From contig NZ_LGTB01000002.1 in the NCBI RefSeq assembly GCF_001238275.1, positions 248,001-312,000 of the forward strand: a stretch of DNA of 64,000 bases, read 5' to 3'. The notes below the pieces were generated by a model, which was not told the DNA's origin, did no database searches, and worked only from the letters and a program-made list of their open reading frames with translations. This document shows, piece after piece, positions 9,466-19,331 of this stretch. Source of the stretch: Bradyrhizobium viridifuturi. GTDB taxonomy: Bacteria > Pseudomonadota > Alphaproteobacteria > Rhizobiales > Xanthobacteraceae. The translations under genes and the position numbers were made by a program. The first letter of the stretch is position 1. Every line of letters starts with the position of its first letter.

Positions 9466-11745
9466 ATGCGTGACTGTTCGAACAACCGTCGAGGATTTGA
9501 CCGCGTCTTGATGGCCGTCGCGGCGACCTTCCTCACGGTGTCCGCGAGCTCGGCCTTCGCGCAGGACACGCCTCGCTCCAGCGCCTCGGAACTTGCGATC
9601 GACGCTGCGATCCCGCGCCCCGAACCGGCCAACGTGCCGCCGCCCACCGCGAGCGATTTCAAGGCCGACACCACCGCCGCGCTGCCCGACGCAGCCAAAC
9701 CGGCCGACGTGAAGCCCGCCGACGTGCAGGCCACCGAGGCCAAGCCCACTGACGCAAAGCCTGCCGATGCAAAGCCGGCAGAGCCGAGCGCAACGGCAAA
9801 AGCCGTCGAGCCGAAGCCCGCCGATGTCGCCACCGCGCCGGCGACGAAGCCCGCTGATGCGCCGAAGGCCGATGCACCGAAGACCGATACCGCGGTTGCG
9901 CCGCCTGCGGCAGCACCCGCGCCTGCCACCGCAACGGCGCCCGCCGCAGCTCCGGCTCCCGCGACCGCCGCAGCCCCTGCGACTGAACCCGCGAAGGCCG
10001 CGAGCAATGTTGCCGCCGAGGATCAGCCGGTCGCCGACAAGCTGCGCGAACTGCTTGCCAGCAAGTCGCTGCGCACCTTCGATCGCAAGAACGAGCGCGC
10101 GGCTGCCGAGAAATTCTATTCGGCCCGCGAATACGCGCCTGTCTTCACCAAGGCCGGCAAGCTGACCGACGCCGGCAAGGGCGTCATCGCACGACTGAAG
10201 GACGCCGCCGCCGACGGCCTCGATGCAGCAGACTATCCGGTGCCGGATTTCGCCGCGGCGACCTCGCCCGACGCGCTGGCCGACGCCGAGCTGAAGCTCG
10301 CCGCCAGCATGCTGGACTACGCGCGCCAGGCCCAGAGCGGCCGCATGCACTGGTCGCAGGTGTCGGCTGACATCCTCTATCCGGAGCACCCGATCGATCC
10401 GGCGGAAGTGTTCACCAATGTGACCTCTGCCAAGGACGCCTCGGCCGCGCTCGACGGCTACAACCCGCCGCAGAAGCTCTACAAGGAGCTGAAGAAGAAG
10501 CTCGCCGAGCTGCGTGGCCAGGGCGACGGCCCTGTCATCACGATCGCGGACGGCCCGGCGCTGAAATATGTGCCGGCGCGCAAGAAGCAGGCCGCGGTCG
10601 AGATGGACGACCCCCGCGTACCGGAGCTGCGGGGCAAGCTCGGCATCAGCGAGAATGCCGACAGCACGAAATATGATGCGACCGTCGCGCGGGCAGTGGA
10701 GAGATTCCAGAGCAGCGCCGACCTCAAGCCGACGGGCGTGCTCGACGAGCGCACGGTGAAGGCGCTGAACAGTCCGAAGCGCGACCGCCAGATCGACACC
10801 GTGATCGTCAACATGGAGCGCTGGCGCTGGCTGCCGCGCCAGCTCGGCGCCGCCAATGTCGGCAACGCCTATGTGATCCTCAACATCCCTGACTACACGC
10901 TGAAGGTGATGCAGAACGGCGCGCAGGTCTGGACCACGCGCGTCGTCACCGGCAAGCCCGGCCAGCACGCCACGCCGCTCCTGACCGAGACGATGAAGTA
11001 CATCACGGTCAACCCGACCTGGAACGTGCCGCCGTCGATCATCTACAACGAGTATCTGCCGGCCTTGCAGCAGGATCCGACGGTATTGCAGCGCATGGGC
11101 CTGAAGCTCGAGCGCAACCGCGACGGCTCGATCCACATCTCGCAGCCACCCGGTGAAGCCAACGCGCTCGGCCGCATCCGCTTCAACTTCCCGAACAAGT
11201 TCCTGGTCTATCAGCACGACACGCCGGACAAGTACCTGTTCGCCAAGGATGAGCGCGCCTTCAGCCATGGCTGCATGCGGGTACAGAACCCGGATCAGTA
11301 CGCATCCGTGCTGCTCAACATCACCGAGCCGAACCAGCACTACACGCCAGAGCGTATCCGCAGCATGTACGGCTCGAGCGAAGTCGATCTGAAATTCCCG
11401 ACGCCGATCCCGGTCAACATCACCTACCAGACCGCGTTCGTGGATGACGCCGGCAAGCTGCAGATCCGCAGGGACGTCTACGGCCGCGACGCCACCATGC
11501 TGTCGCTGCTCAAGAACAGCCGCGGCAAGGATCTCGAAACGGTGGTGGCGCACGCCCAGCCGAGCTATTCACGTCCGCCGAGCAGCAGCCTGCCTCCTGG
11601 CGTCAACGTTGCCGGCGACAACAGCGGCTTCGGGTCCTCCGGACCGAACTTCTTCGAGCGTCTGTTCGGAGGATTCGGCCAGCCGGAGCCGCAGCCGGTC
11701 CGCCGTGGCCAGGCCCAGCAGCAGCGCCGGGTGATTACCCGCTAG
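9466..11745 (+). CDS. L,D-transpeptidase, YcbB/LdtD type
   Basis: A 759-residue exported enzyme that makes 3-3 peptidoglycan crosslinks or attaches proteins to the wall. A signal peptide covers about residues 1-33, ending near ASSAFAQ. Residues about 40-185 are a low-complexity Ala/Pro/Lys linker with repeated KPADAKPA-like units. A peptidoglycan-binding segment (ERFQSSADLKPTGVLDER) lies near 410. The YkuD catalytic domain (about 460-640) has HGCMR with catalytic Cys603. This order matches LdtD/YcbB, but the linker makes the protein longer than the E. coli enzyme (615). The start ATG follows a GGGGGTGAGAA ribosome site. A hairpin terminator follows at 11790. Confidence 0.92.
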   Translation: MRDCSNNRRGFDRVLMAVAATFLTVSASSAFAQDTPRSSASELAIDAAIPRPEPANVPPPTASDFKADTTAALPDAAKPADVKPADVQATEAKPTDAKPADAKPAEPSATAKAVEPKPADVATAPATKPADAPKADAPKTDTAVAPPAAAPAPATATAPAAAPAPATAAAPATEPAKAASNVAAEDQPVADKLRELLASKSLRTFDRKNERAAAEKFYSAREYAPVFTKAGKLTDAGKGVIARLKDAAADGLDAADYPVPDFAAATSPDALADAELKLAASMLDYARQAQSGRMHWSQVSADILYPEHPIDPAEVFTNVTSAKDASAALDGYNPPQKLYKELKKKLAELRGQGDGPVITIADGPALKYVPARKKQAAVEMDDPRVPELRGKLGISENADSTKYDATVARAVERFQSSADLKPTGVLDERTVKALNSPKRDRQIDTVIVNMERWRWLPRQLGAANVGNAYVILNIPDYTLKVMQNGAQVWTTRVVTGKPGQHATPLLTETMKYITVNPTWNVPPSIIYNEYLPALQQDPTVLQRMGLKLERNRDGSIHISQPPGEANALGRIRFNFPNKFLVYQHDTPDKYLFAKDERAFSHGCMRVQNPDQYASVLLNITEPNQHYTPERIRSMYGSSEVDLKFPTPIPVNITYQTAFVDDAGKLQIRRDVYGRDATMLSLLKNSRGKDLETVVAHAQPSYSRPPSSSLPPGVNVAGDNSGFGSSGPNFFERLFGGFGQPEPQPVRRGQAQQQRRVITR

Positions 11746-11789
11746 TCTGTTTCGCGGCCCGATTGCGATAAATTTTGAAGCAAAATCAA

Positions 11790-11817
11790 CGATCTCGCTC
11801 AGAAGGCGAGATCGTTT
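11790..11817 (+). terminator. Rho-independent terminator after the L,D-transpeptidase gene
   Basis: A perfect 9-bp stem (CGATCTCGC, 7-nt loop, GCGAGATCG) is followed at once by TTT, 45 bp after the stop codon. Confidence 0.65.
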
Positions 11818-12010
11818 ACGTTAACCATTTCCATTGTCGGCCGGGGAACTGGGCTATCTTTTGCCACACTCGCCCAGTTAGTTAAGCCTAACTTGGGGGC
11901 GGGTCGGTAAACCTCGGTTAACCCTCCCGCTTTAAGAAAGCGTTCACCGTCTTCCGCAGGGGGTCTGCGAAAGATGCCGACCGAACGCTCGTCGACTGGG
12001 TGGGCTCAGA

Positions 12011-13621
12011 GTGCTGGCTGTCTTCGCACGCCGCTACAATCCGCTGTCGTTGCCTAAGGCCGGGTACCAAGTCGGCCTGACTGCGCTGTTGCTTTTGGCC
12101 GGCGCGGGATCGGTGCACGACGCGACGGCGCTGAACCAGACCCGCACGCTCTCGTTCCACCACACCCATTCCGGCGAAGACCTCACCGTCACCTTCAAGC
12201 GCGATGGCCGCTACGACGAAGCCGCGCTGAAGCAGATCAATCATTTCCTGCGCGACTGGCGCTCCCAGGATGAGACGGTTATGGACCGTCATCTGTTCGA
12301 CATCCTCTGGGAAGTCTACAGCGACGTCGGCGGCAAGCAGCCGATCCAGATCATCTCCGCCTATCGCGCCCCTGCCACCAACGCCATGCTGCGCCGCCGC
12401 TCCTCGGGCGTCGCGCGCCACAGCCAGCACATGCTGGGGCATGCGATGGACTTCTTCATTCCGGGCGTGCCGCTGGAGCAGATTCGCTTCGCCGGCCTGC
12501 GCCTGCAGCGCGGCGGCGTCGGCTTCTATCCGACCTCCGGCTCGCCGTTCGTGCATCTCGACACCGGTGGCATCCGCCACTGGCCGCGGATGACCCGCGA
12601 GCAGCTGGTCCGGGTGTTCCCCGACGGCCGCACCGTCCATGTCCCGAGCGATGGTACGCCGCTGAAGGGCTATGAGCTCGCCAAGGCCGACATCGAACGC
12701 CGTGGCAATGGCGACGATGCCGCCATCATCAGCAAGCCGACCCTGTTCGCGAAACTGTTCGGTGGCGGCAAGTCGAGCGACGATGAAGACGAAGGCGCGG
12801 CCAGCGTGAACGACAAGCCCGCCGCGAACACGGTGGTTGCGGCCGCAGCTCCCGCCAAGCCTGCGGATACCAAATCCGCCGATCCGGTTCCGCTGCCGCG
12901 CGCCAAGCCGCAATTCGCCGCCGCGATCCAGCTCGCCGCCGCCGACGCCCAGCTCGTTCCGACGCCAAAGGCCAAGCCGGCGATGCAGGTGGTGCAGACC
13001 GCCGAGAACACCGCGCCGCAATCGCCCGCCGACATCATCAATGCCCGCGGCTTCTGGGGCGACGAGTCGGCCGCACCGAAGCAGGCATCGGCCGCGCAGA
13101 TCGCCGCGCTGAAGGCCCGTGAGGCGGTCGGCGGCGCCGATCCGCAGACCACCGCCAGCGCGACCGAGAACTTCAACAAGGCGCTCGCTTATGCGCCCGC
13201 GACGTCATCGCCGGTCGATCGCGCCAACATCGTCGCAGCAACCGCACCGATCCCGCGCAATGTGCGCCCGGCGCGCAGTGCGGCAGCGCCGGCTACCGAA
13301 ATCAACACCATCGTCGCGAAGGGCGCGCCTAGCCAGGGCGTGATCACCACGTCGGCGCGGATTTCGGCCGCCAAGGGCAACGACGTCTGGATGCGCGTCG
13401 TGATGCTGGCGCCGAGCGCGAGCAATGCCATGCTGACCACGGTGCTTGGCGACACCGACATGAGCATGATGCGGGCTCACTTCGTAAAGCCGCAGGCCGC
13501 CGTCGCCATGACCTTCTCGGAAGATCCGATGATGGGCATGACCTGCGATCACTTCTCGGGCTCGGCGACCGCTCCCCTGACCACCCAGTCCTTCGTGCTG
13601 CGCACCGCCTCGCTGCGCTAG
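12011..13621 (+). CDS. DUF882 / M15-like peptidoglycan peptidase with long C-terminal extension
   Basis: A 536-residue protein. A hydrophobic N-terminus (about residues 18-42) suggests export or an anchor. Residues about 45-210 form the YcbK/DUF882 domain, with zinc-site residues His140, Asp147 (HMLGHAMD) and His182 (FVHLD), and the segment AYRAPATNAMLRR near 117. These match the M15 D,D/L,D-carboxypeptidase fold. The C-terminal ~300 residues are Ala/Pro-rich and low complexity with no recognised domain. It follows the L,D-transpeptidase gene, so the two form a cell-wall remodelling pair, though a terminator lies between them. Confidence 0.85.
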   Translation: MLAVFARRYNPLSLPKAGYQVGLTALLLLAGAGSVHDATALNQTRTLSFHHTHSGEDLTVTFKRDGRYDEAALKQINHFLRDWRSQDETVMDRHLFDILWEVYSDVGGKQPIQIISAYRAPATNAMLRRRSSGVARHSQHMLGHAMDFFIPGVPLEQIRFAGLRLQRGGVGFYPTSGSPFVHLDTGGIRHWPRMTREQLVRVFPDGRTVHVPSDGTPLKGYELAKADIERRGNGDDAAIISKPTLFAKLFGGGKSSDDEDEGAASVNDKPAANTVVAAAAPAKPADTKSADPVPLPRAKPQFAAAIQLAAADAQLVPTPKAKPAMQVVQTAENTAPQSPADIINARGFWGDESAAPKQASAAQIAALKAREAVGGADPQTTASATENFNKALAYAPATSSPVDRANIVAATAPIPRNVRPARSAAAPATEINTIVAKGAPSQGVITTSARISAAKGNDVWMRVVMLAPSASNAMLTTVLGDTDMSMMRAHFVKPQAAVAMTFSEDPMMGMTCDHFSGSATAPLTTQSFVLRTASLR

Positions 13622-13642
13622 CTCATCCCCAAAGCCGTTTGA

Positions 13643-15404
13643 TCAAGCCGGCAGTCCCGCCTTGAGCAGGCCGGCCTCGTAGCGCGCGCGGTCGGGCTCG
13701 CGCTTGTAGTGCTGGGTTGCCAGGTGGGCGGAGACCGAGAAGGCCGGCTCGCGCTTCAGCACCTCGGCGGCATGGGCCGTGGCCGCCACCGCGTTGCCCA
13801 TCTGCGCCAGGGTCGCGGCGAGGAAGGCGTGATGGGTATGGTCGGGCCGCGTGATCCGCGAGAACGCCTCCGCCGCGTCGGCGTATTTCTCGGCGCAGTA
13901 GCAGGCCCGGCCGAGGTGGCTCCAGAAGCGCTCCGGATGGAACGGATTGAGGCGCATCGCGCGCTTGATCCAGTCGATGCCCTCCTCCGGCCGCCCGAGC
14001 CAGGTCAGCAGCTCGCCCTGCTGCACGACGACGAGGTCATAGTTCGGGTTGAGCGTCAGCGCGCGCTCCTGGTGGAAGGTTGCCTTGTCGTGGTCGTCGC
14101 GGTTGAGGTTCAGCGCGGCGAGGATCCGATGCACGTCGCTGTCGTTGTCGTCGAGCTTCAGCGCGATCTCGAGCTCGGCGGCCACCTGCGCAAAGGTCGC
14201 GTCGCGGTCGTCGCACCAGCTGTAGACCCAGGTCTGGCCGAGCACGCAGGCTCGCCAGGCGTGCGCATGGGCGTAGTTGGGATCGAGCACGATCGCCCGC
14301 TCGAGCAGGCGCTGCGCTTCCGCATTGTCATCCCGTGCCGAGCGATGATGCAGCACCTTGGCGGCCAGCACGCACTCATAGGCCGCCATGTTGTCAGTCG
14401 GCTTGCGCTTGACGCGATCATGCGCCGCCGCCTCGACGCGTCCCGGCAGTCGATACGATCGCGCGCGTCATCTCGTCCTGGATGGCGAAGATGTCGGCGA
14501 GCTCGCGATCGTAGCGTTCGGCCCAGACGTGCCGGTCGGCCTCGGCGTCGATCAGCTGTACCGTGACGCGGATCCGGCCGCCCGCCTTGCGCACGCTGCC
14601 CTCCAGCACGTAGTCGACCGCGAACTCCTTCGCGACGTCCTGCACCTTCACGGCCTTGCCCTTGTACACGAAGGTCGAATTGCGTGAGATCACCAGCAGA
14701 TCGTGGAAGCGCGATAGCTCGGTGATGATGTCCTCGGTGAGCCCGTCGGCGAAGAATTCCTGCTCCGGATCGCCGCTCATGTTGACGAGCGGCAGCACCG
14801 CTATGGAGGGCTTCTTGGCGACGACGGGACGGGCCACAACACTCGGCTGCTCGGCCGCGGGTTTGGCGCCCGATTCGAAATGGACGCGGAAAACCCGGAT
14901 CGGACGCGCGATGTTCTTGACGGCCTGGTCACCGAGATCCTCGAAGCTCAGGTCTTCCAGGCGATCGCCGACCTGGTCGCGGACCGCGCCGGAAATGCAG
15001 ATGCCGCCGGGTTCAGCCAGCGTCTCCAGGCGAGACGCGACATTGACGCCGTCGCCGAAGATGTCGGCGCCGTCGACGATCACATCGCCGAGATTGATGC
15101 CGATGCGAAACTGCATCCACCGCGCCGGCGCAACGTCGGTGTTGCGCTTGGCCATCCGGCTCTGGACCTCGGCCGCGCACAGCACCGCATCGACGACGCT
15201 GTGAAACTCGACCAGCATGCCGTCGCCGGTGGTCTTGATGATGCGGCCGCGATTCTTGGCTATCGCCGGATCGATCAGCTCGATCCGATGGGTCTTGAGG
15301 CGCGCAAGGGTGCCCGTCTCGTCAGCCTCCATCAGGCGGCTAAAGCCGACCATGTCGGCGGCGAGGACCGCAGCGAGCCGGCGCTCTGGTCCTGGCACGT
15401 CCAT
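13643..15404 (-). pseudogene. Class III adenylate cyclase with TPR region, frameshifted
   Basis: The first frame (15404 to 14418) holds a class III nucleotide cyclase domain. Metal aspartates are Asp17 (AADMVGFS) and Asp61 (TGDGMLVEF), and GDGVNVASRL carries the transition-state Asn. A TolB-like N-terminal domain follows (SIAVLPLVNMSGD, FFADGLTEDI). The second frame (14389 to 13643) continues with TPR-like repeats (AQRLLERAIVLDPNYAHAHA). The break is at about 14448: conserved LPGRVEAA is expected, but two bases seem missing after TCGACT. Repair gives about 587 residues, normal for this common rhizobial cyclase family. It is either decayed or a sequence error. Confidence 0.85.
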
Positions 15405-15776
15405 CTGAACGATCTGCCCGGTTACCTCGCGTCAAGTGTAGCAAATCCCGGGATGTCACCCAAGCCTCGACAGAGGCCCGGCAGGAGCCATCGGGAGTAC
15501 CCTGGGCGGGCGGCCAATTCGCTGCGGTTGGAAACGGGTCGGCGACAAAGTCACGCCACCGCGGCCTGATCCCCCTCATTGCGTGAAAACGAGCCGTCCG
15601 ACTGCGCCAGCCGGAGCTGCGCGCGGGGCCAGTTCGGAATTGCGATTCGAACTCCCGATCAATTGGTTACCGCCAAAGGCTCTTGCCCTAGCGCGGGCAG
15701 CTTGAGCCACATCAACCTCGAATCCGCACGGCCGAACTACAATTTCTGTGAGCCCTTCCAGCATCACGGGATTCCC
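15405..15776 (+). other. Intergenic region at the left edge of the stress block
   Basis: These 372 bases lie between the divergent cyclase and P-type ATPase genes. Apart from the FixK/FNR-type palindrome at 15702 I see no gene, hairpin or riboswitch-like structure. Confidence 0.4.
15702..15715 (+). promoter_or_regulatory. FixK/FNR-type box before the P-type ATPase
   Basis: TTGAGCCACATCAA, one mismatch from a perfect TTGAT-N4-ATCAA palindrome, ends 62 bp before the start codon at 15777. Confidence 0.7.
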
Positions 15777-18386
15777 ATGCCGCTCAAGCCGTCCGCGTAT
15801 GGACCAGCCGTTGAAGCATTCTGGCGGGAGCCAACCGATTCACTCTTGCAGAGTCTCAACACACAACGGCGCGGCCTGCGCCAACAGGAGGCCAGGAAGC
15901 GGCTCGCCCAGGTCGGCCCGAACCTCGCCGAGCCGTCGCCGACGCGATCGATCCTGCAGAAGGCCGTACATCGACTGCTCAATCCGCTGATTGCCATCCT
16001 GATCGCGGCGGCGGCCGTGTCGGGGTTCAGCGGCGACCTCGCGAGCTTTGCAATCATCACGCTCGTGGTGGGTCTGTCGCTGACGCTGGATATCGTGCAG
16101 GAGCACCGCGCGGAGGTTGCCGCCGATGCGTTGCGGCGCTCGGTTGCCATCCAAGCTGACGTCATTCGCGATGGCGCGATCGTCGCGCTGCCGGTCAGCG
16201 AGCTCGTCCCCGGAGACGTCGTGGAGCTGCGGACCGGCGACCTCGTGCCGGCCGATGGGGTCGCGCTTGTGGCACGCGATTTCCAGCTGAACGAAGCCCT
16301 CATGACCGGTGAACCGTTTCCCGCCGCCAAGACCACGGAGCCATGCGCCACCAGCCTGCCTGCGGAAGCGAGCAATGCCCTGTTCGCCGGCACCAGCGTC
16401 GTCGGCGGCAGCGGGGTAATGCTTGTCGTCGAGACCGGGCGTCGTACGCGCTTCGGCATGATCAGCGCCGAGCTGTTGGCGAACGATCCTCCAAGCGCGC
16501 TCGAGCAAGGCGTCCAGAAGCTTGGTCTGCTCATTCTCAAACTGACGCTGTTTTTGACGCTGTTCGTGCTGCTCGCCCATCTCGTGGCACATCGGCCGGC
16601 CATGGAATCATTCCTGTTCGCCGTCGCGCTCGCCGTCGGCCTGACCCCCGAGCTCCTGCCGATGGTGATGACGGTGACATTGGCGCGGGGAGCGCAGCGG
16701 ATGGCGGAGCGGCAGGTGATCGTCAAAAGGCTGTCTGCCATCCACGATCTCGGCGCGATGGACACGCTATGCGTCGACAAGACAGGCACGCTGACCGAAG
16801 CCAAGATCACGCTCGCGGCACATCTTGATCCCGCGGGGCACTCCAGTGATCGGGTGCTCGAGCTGGCTCGATTGAACAGCGCTTTCCAGACCGGCATCCA
16901 CAGCCCGCTGGATGAGGCGCTGCTTGCCACGGAAAGCCCGGCGGGTAGCGGCGCCTGGACCCGGCTCGCCGAGATCCCGTTTGACTTTGAGCGGCGCTGC
17001 CTGTCGGTCCTTGCGGCGCGAGACAATGACCGCTTCCTGATCGTCAAGGGCGCGCCGGAAGCGATCATGGCCCGTGCGGTCGCGGTCGAGGTCGACGGCT
17101 TGGCCCGACCGCTGGATGATAGCCACCGTGCCCAGCTCGTTCGCCTGCAGGACGACCAAGCGCGGCAAGGCTTTCGACTGCTCGGCGTCGCGATCCGAAC
17201 CATGGCGCCGGACCGAGTCGACGTCACGACCGAGGACGAGGCCGTCCTTACGGTGGTCGGATTCTGCGCCTTCGCGGACCCTCCGAAGCGCGATGCGGCC
17301 GACTCGGTTCGGGATCTGACGGCACGCGGCGTCGGCATCAAGGTGCTTTCCGGAGATCACGCAGCGGTCGTCGCGCATGTCGCCGACGCCGTCGGCCTGC
17401 CTTCGGGACGCATCCTGACCGGAGGCGAGATTGCCGGCTTGACCGATCAGGCGCTCGCCACCCAGATCGAGCACGTCGACCTGTTCGCCAGGATCGATCC
17501 GGAGCAGAAGAGACGGATCATTCGCGCCTTGCGCCGGCGCGGTCACGTCGTCGGCTTCATGGGTGACGGCGTCAACGACGCTCCGGCGATTCATGCCGCC
17601 CATGTCGGCATCTCCGTCGCCGGCGCGACCGAAGTGGCGCGAGCCGCTGCGGACATGATCCTGCTGGCTCCGGACCTCTCGGTGCTGGGCGCGGGCGTGA
17701 TCGAGGGACGGCGCACGTTCGCAAACATCCTGAAATATGTCCGCATGGGCACCAGCTCGAATTTCGGCAACATGCTATCGATGGCGCTGGCATCACTTGC
17801 CCTGCCGTTCCTGCCGCTGTTGCCGCTGCAGATCCTCCTGAACAATCTGCTCTACGATCTCTCCGAGACCGGCATTCCATTCGACGAGATCGACGAGGAA
17901 GATGCCGAGAGCCCCCAATCATGGAACATGGCGGATATCCTGCGGTTCACCTTCGTCATGGGCTCGATTTCGTCGCTGTTCGACGTTGCGACTTTCGTCA
18001 TTCTCCTGAAGGTCTTCCATGCTGAGGCGGCCGCATTCCAAACCGGCTGGTTCCTGGAATCGATCGCGACCCAGATCCTCGTGATCTTCCTGATCCGCTC
18101 GCGGCGTCCGCCATGGCGCGCCAGCCGACCGCACCGCATCCTGGCATTCGGCTCGCTGGGCGCGCTTGCTTCGGGGATCTTCCTGGCACTGGGACCAGCC
18201 CATTCGCTGTTCGGTTTCGCGGCCCTGCCGCCGGTGCTGCTGGGTGCGATAACTTTGATAACGATCAGCTACCTCGCCGTGGCCGAGGCCGGAAAGCGTC
18301 TTGCGCTCCCGGCCGCTGCACATGTGCCAAATCGCGCCGCGTTGGAGCGACGCTATCCCGCCAGTGACGCCACGCTGAACGGATGA
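15777..18386 (+). CDS. P-type ATPase, Mg2+-translocating (MgtA/MgtB-like, P3B)
   Basis: An 869-residue inner-membrane cation pump. The phosphorylated Asp334 lies in DKTGTLTE. TGEP sits near residue 182 (actuator domain) and GDGVNDAP near 600. The fourth membrane helix reads VGLTPELLPMVMTVTLARG, close to the TPEMLP signature of Mg2+ pumps rather than the CPC of heavy-metal or PEGL of Ca2+ pumps. ATG at 15777 gives the usual N-terminus; the frame is open further upstream but that part is not protein-like. The FixK/FNR-type box upstream suggests low-oxygen induction instead of Mg2+ control. Substrate is inferred from the family only. Confidence 0.88.
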   Translation: MPLKPSAYGPAVEAFWREPTDSLLQSLNTQRRGLRQQEARKRLAQVGPNLAEPSPTRSILQKAVHRLLNPLIAILIAAAAVSGFSGDLASFAIITLVVGLSLTLDIVQEHRAEVAADALRRSVAIQADVIRDGAIVALPVSELVPGDVVELRTGDLVPADGVALVARDFQLNEALMTGEPFPAAKTTEPCATSLPAEASNALFAGTSVVGGSGVMLVVETGRRTRFGMISAELLANDPPSALEQGVQKLGLLILKLTLFLTLFVLLAHLVAHRPAMESFLFAVALAVGLTPELLPMVMTVTLARGAQRMAERQVIVKRLSAIHDLGAMDTLCVDKTGTLTEAKITLAAHLDPAGHSSDRVLELARLNSAFQTGIHSPLDEALLATESPAGSGAWTRLAEIPFDFERRCLSVLAARDNDRFLIVKGAPEAIMARAVAVEVDGLARPLDDSHRAQLVRLQDDQARQGFRLLGVAIRTMAPDRVDVTTEDEAVLTVVGFCAFADPPKRDAADSVRDLTARGVGIKVLSGDHAAVVAHVADAVGLPSGRILTGGEIAGLTDQALATQIEHVDLFARIDPEQKRRIIRALRRRGHVVGFMGDGVNDAPAIHAAHVGISVAGATEVARAAADMILLAPDLSVLGAGVIEGRRTFANILKYVRMGTSSNFGNMLSMALASLALPFLPLLPLQILLNNLLYDLSETGIPFDEIDEEDAESPQSWNMADILRFTFVMGSISSLFDVATFVILLKVFHAEAAAFQTGWFLESIATQILVIFLIRSRRPPWRASRPHRILAFGSLGALASGIFLALGPAHSLFGFAALPPVLLGAITLITISYLAVAEAGKRLALPAAAHVPNRAALERRYPASDATLNG

Positions 18387-18418
18387 TTCACGAACGCTAG
18401 CCATTAGCGGGACCAGCG

Positions 18419-18432
18419 TTGATCCGCATCAA
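18419..18432 (+). promoter_or_regulatory. FixK/FNR-type box before the small membrane protein gene
   Basis: TTGATCCGCATCAA is a perfect half-site pair, 57 bp before the start at 18490. Confidence 0.72.
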
Positions 18433-18489
18433 GGCTGCTTTTCCTCCGAATGCGATCCTGCACCGAGACAATGTGCGGCTTGACGACAA

Positions 18490-18720
18490 ATGGATCGATC
18501 ACGAAACCAGCAGAAACTTGACGATGTGCGCGACAGCGATGCTCGTGCCATCGCAGCTTCAGCGCCGACGCCAATAGCCGGCCAACCGGTTCGACGCCGG
18601 CGTATTCGCAGCGGTCCGACCGTTTCATGGTACGGCCGCCTGCTGATTGTCGGAACATTGCTGGTGGCGGCCGGCTGGGAGATATTCCGGCTGCTTCTGA
18701 CCGTCATCACGCTCGACTGA
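18490..18720 (+). CDS. Small single-span membrane protein, unknown
   Basis: I do not recognise this 76-residue protein. Residues 1-48 are polar and basic (several Arg, including RRRRIRSG near 35). Residues about 49-73 form one hydrophobic helix ending in VITLD, so the N-terminus is probably cytosolic by the positive-inside rule. A perfect FixK/FNR-type palindrome 57 bp upstream, at the same distance as for its neighbours, supports a real transcript. It lies between the P-type ATPase and a convergent small gene, and could be an accessory subunit of either. Confidence 0.6.
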   Translation: MDRSRNQQKLDDVRDSDARAIAASAPTPIAGQPVRRRRIRSGPTVSWYGRLLIVGTLLVAAGWEIFRLLLTVITLD

Positions 18721-18738
18721 AGCTTCGCAGATTGCGGT

Positions 18739-18999
18739 TCAGCGAGACATTGCGGCCGCGTCCTGAACCAACCCGGCCGAGCCATACGCGTCGGAGTTCA
18801 ATTTCCGGAAGTACACCGCATCCTCTCCCGGAATGCTCACGCAATGATGCTTGCTGGCAAACTGTGCGGCCTTGGCCGCAGCAACCTCGTTGATCCCAAA
18901 CAACCGCTCGTAATCATGATCGGAGATTGCCAAGACAGCGCCGCCGCCGAGACGATCGAGTCGCGATCGCAACTCGGCAAGAATCAGGTTTCTATGCAT
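18739..18999 (-). CDS. Small soluble hypothetical protein
   Basis: An 86-residue soluble protein, unrecognised. It has an amphipathic N-terminus (MHRNLILAELRSRLDRL), then GGAVLAISDHDYERLFGI, and Ala-rich helices. It starts 16 bp after the stop of the DUF2892 gene and is probably co-transcribed with it from the palindrome at 19285. The ribosome binding site is weak. No catalytic motif is visible. Confidence 0.5.
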   Translation of the reverse strand: MHRNLILAELRSRLDRLGGGAVLAISDHDYERLFGINEVAAAKAAQFASKHHCVSIPGEDAVYFRKLNSDAYGSAGLVQDAAAMSR

Positions 19000-19015
19000 T
19001 TCTGTTGCCAGATCT

Positions 19016-19228
19016 CTAGACCGAGCTGGACCTGCGCCGGGTATTGATTCCCAGCAACGTGTAGAGCGGGCAGTACGAGAAGAACGCTGTCGCGATCAGG
19101 ATGATTCCGAGAGTACCGGCGACCAACCAGCCTGCTCCAAGCGAGCCGTCTTTCAACGTATATGCAATCAGAGCCAGACCGATGATGATCCGGGCGTACT
19201 GATCAATAAGTCCGACGTTGCGCGTCAT
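19016..19228 (-). CDS. DUF2892 (YgaP-type) small inner-membrane protein
   Basis: A 70-residue protein with two membrane helices. It begins MTRNVGLIDQYARIIIGLAL and has the short SYCPLYTLLGIN motif near the C-terminus. This is the pattern of DUF2892 proteins: an N-terminal N-x-G-x-x-D-R/Q start, then helices, then a CPLY segment. I chose ATG at 19228 because AGGAGG lies 10 bases upstream; a longer frame adds an unrelated N-terminus. Such proteins often accompany rhodanese or sulfur/redox genes, but the function is unknown. A perfect FixK/FNR-type palindrome sits 57 bp upstream. Confidence 0.78.
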   Translation of the reverse strand: MTRNVGLIDQYARIIIGLALIAYTLKDGSLGAGWLVAGTLGIILIATAFFSYCPLYTLLGINTRRRSSSV

Positions 19229-19284
19229 GGCAATGAACCTCCTTTGATCCAAATCCATATTGAACGCTCTCCAGTCCACAGCCC

Positions 19285-19298
19285 TTGATCGTGATCAA
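19285..19298 (-). promoter_or_regulatory. FixK/FNR-type box before the DUF2892 operon
   Basis: TTGATCGTGATCAA is a perfect palindrome, 57 bp from the start codon at 19228. Confidence 0.75.
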
Positions 19299-19331
19299 TT
19301 CATGCGACGCGGGTCATCAGCCAGCGGGACT

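Noticed and set aside
9640..10020. Short tandem repeats, considered as CRISPR or satellite
   Set aside because: They encode a KPADAKPA-like protein linker in frame with the L,D-transpeptidase; no spacer structure.
9433..11553. 706-codon minus frame opposite the L,D-transpeptidase
   Set aside because: Shadow produced by the Ala/Pro-rich coding strand.
15764..17341. 525-codon minus frame opposite the P-type ATPase
   Set aside because: Ser/Arg-rich shadow without domain features.
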